Below, in pieces: positions 7,556 to 11,186 of a stretch of 11,186 nucleotides of DNA. The translations under genes were made by a program, and so were the position numbers. Every line of letters starts with the position of its first letter. The first letter of the stretch is position 1. The notes beneath the pieces are model-generated. The model did no database searches and was not told the DNA's origin. It saw only the letters and a list, made by a program, of their open reading frames with translations. The stretch comes from Gelria sp. (lineage in GTDB: Bacteria; Bacillota; Syntrophomonadia; Syntrophomonadales; Syntrophomonadaceae): NCBI GenBank assembly GCA_012839665.1, contig DUMX01000226.1:1-11186 (forward strand). Reading direction: 5' to 3'.

Positions 7556-7608
7556 CCACGCTAATTCTTAATTCAAAATTCTTAATTCTTAATTAACCAC
7601 GCTAATTC
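7556..7608. repeat. Direct repeat flanking a TTCTTAATT array
   Basis: The 12-base unit ccacgctaattc occurs at 7556-7567 and 7597-7608. Between the copies lie iterated ttcttaatt units (7565-7594, one variant as attcaaaattc). The rest of the gap, 7609-7667, shows nothing I can name. Confidence 0.7.
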
Positions 7609-7667
7609 AGATTACCACTGAACTTTGCCATACCTATACCGTTTGCTACCAGCACTCTATTTTCTAA

Positions 7668-8711
7668 CTACCCCTTAATTAATCGTGCAATATCATTGTA
7701 GGTAACCAGAATCATTAACATTATCAAAAATAGAAAACCTAAAAAATGAATAAACCCTTCCTTTTCGGGTTCCAGTGGCTTTTTTCTTATAGCTTCTAAT
7801 AAAGCAAAAATAATCCGACTTCCATCCAAGGCGGGAATCGGGAGCAGGTTTAATACCCCCAGGTTGATGCTAAGGAAAGCCGCAAAACTGAGCAGTAATA
7901 CTACCCCTGCTTGAGCTGCTTCCCCAATCAGTTTATAAATACCTACCGGTCCGGCCAAATCATTTACGGAAGCTCCACCGCTAATTAATATGCCCAGACT
8001 AGATAAGAGCAGGACAGTTAACTCATAGGTTTGTTGAAATCCAATTTTTACAGCATTTATTATTCCCTGTTTTTCATAAGCAATAGCACTCATGACCCCA
8101 ATACTAGGTTTACCAGTAGTTTCGTTTTTTACCGGGATAATGCTGAGGTCTAACACCTGTTCATCTCTTTTTACTTTGAGATTTAAGGATTCGCCTTCCG
8201 GGGTAGATACTATCCCAACCGTAAACTCATCCCAGGTCTTAACATCTTTATTATTTACCTGCAATACCAGGTCATTAGCCTGAAGCCCTCCTTCTTCTGC
8301 CGGAGTATTGACGACTACCTGCCCAATCAAAGGCTGCTCTGTAACTTGAGGTATGCCCACCACAGAATAGATGTAAACAAATATCAAAAGGGCGAGCACA
8401 AAGTTCATAAACGGTCCGGCAAAAGATACCGCCATTTTTTCCAGGGGGGTCCGATTATTAAAACCTTCCGGGTCGCTGGCATCTCCCGGTTCCTCCCCGG
8501 ACATACGGACATAGCCTCCCAGTGGTATGATACGCAAGGAATATTCCACTCCATCTTTTTTGCGGCCATAGATTTTAGGGCCAAACCCGATGCTAAATTC
8601 CCATACCGGTATACCTATTTTACGTGCAGTAATAAAATGTCCCCATTCATGGACCACAATAAGTACTGCAATCATTAGCAAAGTTATCAAAATAGTAATA
8701 CCTGTGTTCAT
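7668..8711 (-). CDS. rseP: RIP metalloprotease RseP/RasP (site-2 protease)
   Basis: Zinc intramembrane protease of the M50 family. Homologues cleave anti-sigma factors and remnant signal peptides within the membrane; the substrate here is unknown. Starting at MNTGITILITLL gives 347 residues. The first membrane helix carries HEWGH (21-25), the zinc-binding HExxH motif. A single PDZ domain lies at about 128-190, and the C-terminal part has GPVGI (254-258) and NLLPIPALDG (288-297), the latter with the third zinc ligand Asp. The last helix is at about 320-338. The ATG lies in an ATGA overlap with the dxr stop and has GGGAGG six bases upstream. An open frame continues to 8756 inside dxr but lacks support. 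Dxr followed directly by RseP is the usual Firmicutes order. Confidence 0.95.
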   Translation of the reverse strand: MNTGITILITLLMIAVLIVVHEWGHFITARKIGIPVWEFSIGFGPKIYGRKKDGVEYSLRIIPLGGYVRMSGEEPGDASDPEGFNNRTPLEKMAVSFAGPFMNFVLALLIFVYIYSVVGIPQVTEQPLIGQVVVNTPAEEGGLQANDLVLQVNNKDVKTWDEFTVGIVSTPEGESLNLKVKRDEQVLDLSIIPVKNETTGKPSIGVMSAIAYEKQGIINAVKIGFQQTYELTVLLLSSLGILISGGASVNDLAGPVGIYKLIGEAAQAGVVLLLSFAAFLSINLGVLNLLPIPALDGSRIIFALLEAIRKKPLEPEKEGFIHFLGFLFLIMLMILVTYNDIARLIKG

Positions 8712-9904
8712 ACTTTTCCTCCCTTTACCATAGCTTGACAAATCTCCCGGGCCCAATTATCAGCCTCAAAAATTGTTTCCAGATTCGGGTTTAGTATCAG
8801 ACTATGTTTGCTCATGGTTTTTTCCACCAGTCCTGGTATATCTGTAAATTTGATTTTACCATTCAGGAAGCTCTTTACTGCAATTTCATTGGCTGCGTTA
8901 AGCACTGTCGGCATAGTTCCACCTGCTCTACCTGCCTCGTAGGCCAGACTCAAACCAGGAAACCGGCTATCATCAACCTGTTCAAAATGTATAGCGGTCA
9001 GACTGGTAAAGTCGAGACTACGGGCCGGTGACTCCAGTCTACCAGGCCAGGTTAAAGCATATTGAATAGGAATACGCATATCAGCTACACCCATATGGGC
9101 CAGGAATGACCCATCCACCAGTTCCACCATGGAATGAATAATGCTTTCTCTTTGTATTAATACCTTAATCCGGTCATAATCGACATTAAATAAATGATGG
9201 GCCTCAATTACTTCCAGACCCTTATTCATAAGACTGGCAGAATCAATAGTTATTTTAGGTCCCATAGACCAATTAGGATGCTGTAAAGCCATATCAACAG
9301 TAACCCGGGCCAGTTCATCCGAAGTAAAATCTCGAAAAGGCCCGCCCGAAGCAGTAAGCCAAATCTTTTTTAAGTAGCTGGTTTCGCCCTGAAGACACTG
9401 GAATACAGCAGAATGCTCACTATCTACCGGAATAATGTCTACGTTTTCTTCCCGGGCTGACCTCATAACAATATCTCCAGCCGCAACCAGGGTTTCTTTA
9501 TTAGCCAGAGCTATTCTCTTATGAGCTCTTATAGCAGCCAGAGTCGGTTTAATACCTATGGCTCCACTAACAGCTACCAGAACCGTATCAACCTCAGGGA
9601 AGGAAGTAAGCTCGCAAATACCATCTATACCAGCTAAAACTCTACATTGGTCACCTGTTTTTTCCCTTAACTGCAAGTACGCATCAGGGTCAAAAACAGC
9701 TACCGCCAGAGGGTTATATTTTTGTACCTGCTCTTGCAGCAGGGAAACTTCATCCCGGGCAGCAATGGCAATTACACGAAAGCGCTCTGGATGTTTGTCT
9801 GCCACCTCCAAAGCCTGCTTACCTATAGAGCCAGTAGAGCCCAGTATGACGATATTGGTTATATTCTTGTTTTCTATATGTTCTTTCAATCTTTCTTCCC
9901 CCAT
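8708..9904 (-). CDS. dxr: 1-deoxy-D-xylulose 5-phosphate reductoisomerase
   Basis: Catalyses the NADPH-dependent conversion of DXP to MEP, the first committed step of the MEP isoprenoid pathway. At 398 residues it is of normal length. The nucleotide-binding motif GSTGSIG is at 22-28. Metal ligands are D161 and E163 in VDSEHSAVFQ and E231 in MNKGLEVIEA. Substrate-binding elements include S186 in ASGGPF, H209 in HPNWSMG, and N227/K228. The C-terminal helical domain is complete. The start ATG at 9904 has an AAGGG site five bases upstream. This start overlaps the end of the ytvI-like gene by 19 bases. A TTG a few codons in (9889) is a possible but less favoured alternative start. The 3' end overlaps rseP by four bases. 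Confidence 0.96.
   Translation of the reverse strand: MGEERLKEHIENKNITNIVILGSTGSIGKQALEVADKHPERFRVIAIAARDEVSLLQEQVQKYNPLAVAVFDPDAYLQLREKTGDQCRVLAGIDGICELTSFPEVDTVLVAVSGAIGIKPTLAAIRAHKRIALANKETLVAAGDIVMRSAREENVDIIPVDSEHSAVFQCLQGETSYLKKIWLTASGGPFRDFTSDELARVTVDMALQHPNWSMGPKITIDSASLMNKGLEVIEAHHLFNVDYDRIKVLIQRESIIHSMVELVDGSFLAHMGVADMRIPIQYALTWPGRLESPARSLDFTSLTAIHFEQVDDSRFPGLSLAYEAGRAGGTMPTVLNAANEIAVKSFLNGKIKFTDIPGLVEKTMSKHSLILNPNLETIFEADNWAREICQAMVKGGKV
8718..8723 (-). promoter_or_regulatory. Shine-Dalgarno site of rseP within the end of dxr
   Basis: GGGAGG on the minus strand, six bases before the ATG at 8711 and inside the last codons of dxr. It fixes the start of rseP and, with the ATGA stop/start overlap at 8708-8711, indicates translational coupling. 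Confidence 0.85.
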
Positions 9905-11004
9905 CCTAACCCTTCAAAAAGCCCAACCCGGTAACAGGCCATTATTATGACCACTATAACCGGACCCATTATCATCCCTATTATTCCTCCCAGTTGCAAA
10001 CCTGCATACAGCGATATCAGGGTAGCCAGAGGATGCAGTCCAATATTATCCCCCACAATTTTAGGTTCCAGAAACTGCCGGACTACAGAAATTACAACAT
10101 ATATTACCAGCAAACTTATTGCCAGGCTATTATTTCCGCTTATAAAATTCCAGATAATCCAGGGCACAAATATCGCACCTGGTCCCAGAACCGGTAAGAT
10201 ATCGCAAATACCTACTAAAAGACCGATAGTTAATACATATTCCACCTGCAAAATTTTAAGCGATACCATAGTTACCACTGCAGTAATGGTAATTAATATA
10301 CCATAGGCCTTTAAAAATCCAACCAGAGCCCCAAACAACTCACTGATGACTTTCACCGTTTTGGATTGCGCACTACCAGGAATAAAACGCATAGAAAATT
10401 CCTTCAGCATTTTACGATCTTTCATTATAAAGAAGGTAGCTACTGTAGCAATCATCAGGAATATCAAGGCACCGGGTAGCATGGTAAGGATATGCACTAA
10501 ACCATTGATGCTCGCGTCCAGTAAAGCTTGAAGAGCCTGTAAGCTCTTACCCAAATTATCCTGTATAGTAGCCTCCACCTGCGGTGGTAAATTTAAACGC
10601 AGGTAGAAAACCTGAAAATCACTAATGGTAGTAATGACTCGATTTACTATCTGATCGGAATAGTGCGCTATCTGAGGATAAAGCCGGGATAGTTCCCTGA
10701 TGATTATAGAGATAATCGCTGACACCAGGTATATAAATCCTCCAACAACCAGGATTAAGCTGATTACAACTGCCCAGATGCGACTAAGCCTTAATCTGCT
10801 TTCAAAAAACCGGACTACCGGTTCAGTTATTAATGCCAATAATAGAGCCAATATAAATGGTAGGAAGATTATGGGGAGATAGGATAATATCTGGCCTAAT
10901 ATAGGAAAAACATAGGTAAATAAAAGATATATGGCTACCAGAGCCATAACTAGTATAGATAGTTTGGTTAACAATTTCACATTTTTTTGAAGTTCGGGAT
11001 CCAT
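9886..11004 (-). CDS. AI-2E family / YtvI-like integral membrane protein
   Basis: A polytopic membrane protein of the AI-2E transporter family (UPF0118). Length (372 residues) and C-terminal motifs resemble YtvI, a protein linked to sporulation in Bacillus; the transported substrate is unknown. Hydrophobic segments are at about 14-36, 43-63, 75-103, 165-195, 230-252, 256-286, 293-311 and 325-358, with a polar region at about 105-160. Family signatures include DILPVLGPG (268-276) and EPKIVGDNIGLHPL (313-326). The start MDPELQKN is chosen because GGAGG lies seven bases upstream. An ATG five codons earlier (11019) also has a GAGGG-like site and cannot be excluded. It is the first gene of the visible cluster and overlaps dxr. 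In many Firmicutes cdsA precedes dxr, so its presence here may be lineage-specific. Confidence 0.88.
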   Translation of the reverse strand: MDPELQKNVKLLTKLSILVMALVAIYLLFTYVFPILGQILSYLPIIFLPFILALLLALITEPVVRFFESRLRLSRIWAVVISLILVVGGFIYLVSAIISIIIRELSRLYPQIAHYSDQIVNRVITTISDFQVFYLRLNLPPQVEATIQDNLGKSLQALQALLDASINGLVHILTMLPGALIFLMIATVATFFIMKDRKMLKEFSMRFIPGSAQSKTVKVISELFGALVGFLKAYGILITITAVVTMVSLKILQVEYVLTIGLLVGICDILPVLGPGAIFVPWIIWNFISGNNSLAISLLVIYVVISVVRQFLEPKIVGDNIGLHPLATLISLYAGLQLGGIIGMIMGPVIVVIIMACYRVGLFEGLGWGKKD

Positions 11005-11011
11005 ATTACTC

Positions 11012-11016
11012 CCTCC
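11012..11016 (-). promoter_or_regulatory. Shine-Dalgarno site of the ytvI-like gene
   Basis: GGAGG within a GGGAGGGAG purine run on the minus strand, seven bases before the ATG at 11004. It favours that start over the ATG at 11019, which itself overlaps this purine run. Confidence 0.65.
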
Positions 11017-11053
11017 CATTTTTCCCTCACAGCATATTCATAGGGTGTAGGGT

Positions 11054-11091
11054 GTCATGTACGCCAGGTGCACACAACCACCGATGAAAAT
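11054..11091 (+). repeat. Dispersed intergenic repeat, copy 3
   Basis: Core 11072-11091 matches copy 1 at 19 of 20 positions (acacaaccaccgatgaaaat). After that the tail diverges. The left flank gtcatg...agg is also shared with copy 1. Orientation is plus, as in the other two copies. Confidence 0.75.
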
Positions 11092-11120
11092 GGCTGCAAC
11101 CGGTATTATGACAACATGAC

Positions 11121-11142
11121 GGAACGGCACAGGGGCCGTTCC
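11121..11142. repeat. Perfect 8-bp hairpin in the right arm
   Basis: GGAACGGC (11121-11128), a six-base loop, and GCCGTTCC (11135-11142). Neither strand has a following T run, so it does not look like a terminator. It interrupts the right inverted arm of the 11041-11155 element. Confidence 0.75.
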
Positions 11143-11186
11143 CTACACTTCCTACCGAAAGCTGCTGTGTGCCTGTAGGATGTAGG

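Larger units (their letters stand above)
280..11004 (-). other. Probable operon ytvI-like, dxr, rseP, ispG, proS, mgtC-like, polC
   Basis: All seven genes share one strand. Junctions are a 19-base overlap (ytvI/dxr), a 4-base overlap (dxr/rseP), 255 bases (rseP/ispG), 14 bases (ispG/proS), 24 bases (proS/mgtC) and 42 bases (mgtC/polC). A rho-independent terminator follows polC. The 255-base gap could hold a second promoter before ispG, but I see no clear -35/-10 pair there, so one or two transcription units are both possible. Confidence 0.6.
11041..11155. mobile_element. Possible MITE-like element with inverted ends, containing repeat copy 3
   Basis: The left arm reads tagggtgtagggtgtcatgt (11041-11060). 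The right arm (11114-11155) is its near reverse complement: acatgac, then a hairpin insert, then ccctacac and ccta. Repeat copy 3 lies between the arms. There is no coding capacity and no obvious target-site duplication, so a non-autonomous element is an inference; it might equally be a compound of smaller repeats. Confidence 0.45.

Noticed and set aside
7413..7667. Promoter for ispG in the repeat-rich gap
   Set aside because: No pair of -35 and -10 hexamers with suitable spacing was convincing on the minus strand.
8346..8678. 110-codon plus-strand open frame
   Set aside because: It is antisense to the conserved N-terminal part of rseP and has no family resemblance.
8712..8756. Longer rseP start inside dxr
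   Set aside because: The added 15 residues are polar and unlike RseP; the ATG at 8711 has a strong Shine-Dalgarno site and the typical ATGA overlap.
9558..9950. 130-codon plus-strand open frame
   Set aside because: It lies antisense to dxr, a conserved gene with clear motifs, and its product has no recognisable features.
9947..10306. 119-codon plus-strand open frame
   Set aside because: It is antisense to the ytvI-like gene; its hydrophobic composition only mirrors the membrane gene on the other strand.
11121..11142. Hairpin considered as a terminator
   Set aside because: The stem is perfect but neither strand has a T run after it; it fits a repeat element better.
11020..11186. Promoter for the ytvI-like gene
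   Set aside because: TATGAAT-like and TTGTGT-like strings occur on the minus strand but not at acceptable spacing.

Overview
The window carries seven complete protein genes, all on the minus strand. They are tightly spaced and read from right to left: ytvI-like AI-2E family protein, dxr, rseP, ispG, proS, mgtC-like, polC. The order dxr-rseP-(ispG)-proS-polC is a familiar conserved cluster of Firmicutes, especially Clostridia. PolC-type replicase, strong GGAGG ribosome-binding sites, GTG and TTG starts and a sporulation-type YtvI homologue all point to an anaerobic, probably spore-forming clostridium. A Syntrophomonas or Desulfotomaculum-like lineage is possible, but this is inference from gene order and repeat style, not proven.

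Layout from left to right: (1) 1-279, non-coding, with a dispersed repeat copy, a decamer-like tandem array, a 28-29 bp direct repeat and a good rho-independent terminator for the minus-strand operon. (2) polC (280-3909). (3) mgtC-like (3952-4617). (4) proS (4642-6342). (5) ispG (6357-7412 after trimming a false N-terminal extension). (6) A 255-base gap, 7413-7667, filled with repeats. (7) rseP (7668-8711) and dxr (8708-9904), joined by an ATGA overlap. (8) ytvI-like (9886-11004), overlapping dxr. (9) 11005-11186, non-coding, with a third repeat copy inside a small inverted-repeat element that carries its own hairpin. No gene-free stretch exceeds 300 bases.

The genes combine two steps of the MEP isoprenoid pathway (Dxr early, IspG late), an envelope site-2 protease (RseP), a tRNA synthetase (ProS) and the replicative polymerase (PolC). 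The two membrane proteins YtvI and MgtC sit inside the same run. Linkage this tight suggests co-transcription as a growth-related housekeeping operon ending at the terminator near 180-202.

The two most notable observations are these. First, PolC has no DEDDh proofreading exonuclease domain: the roughly 190-residue domain normally nested in the PHP domain is replaced by a linker of a few residues, while all nine expected PHP metal ligands are kept. Second, each of the three larger intergenic gaps carries a copy of the same short dispersed repeat, always in the plus orientation, and the right-hand copy lies in a MITE-like inverted-repeat structure.
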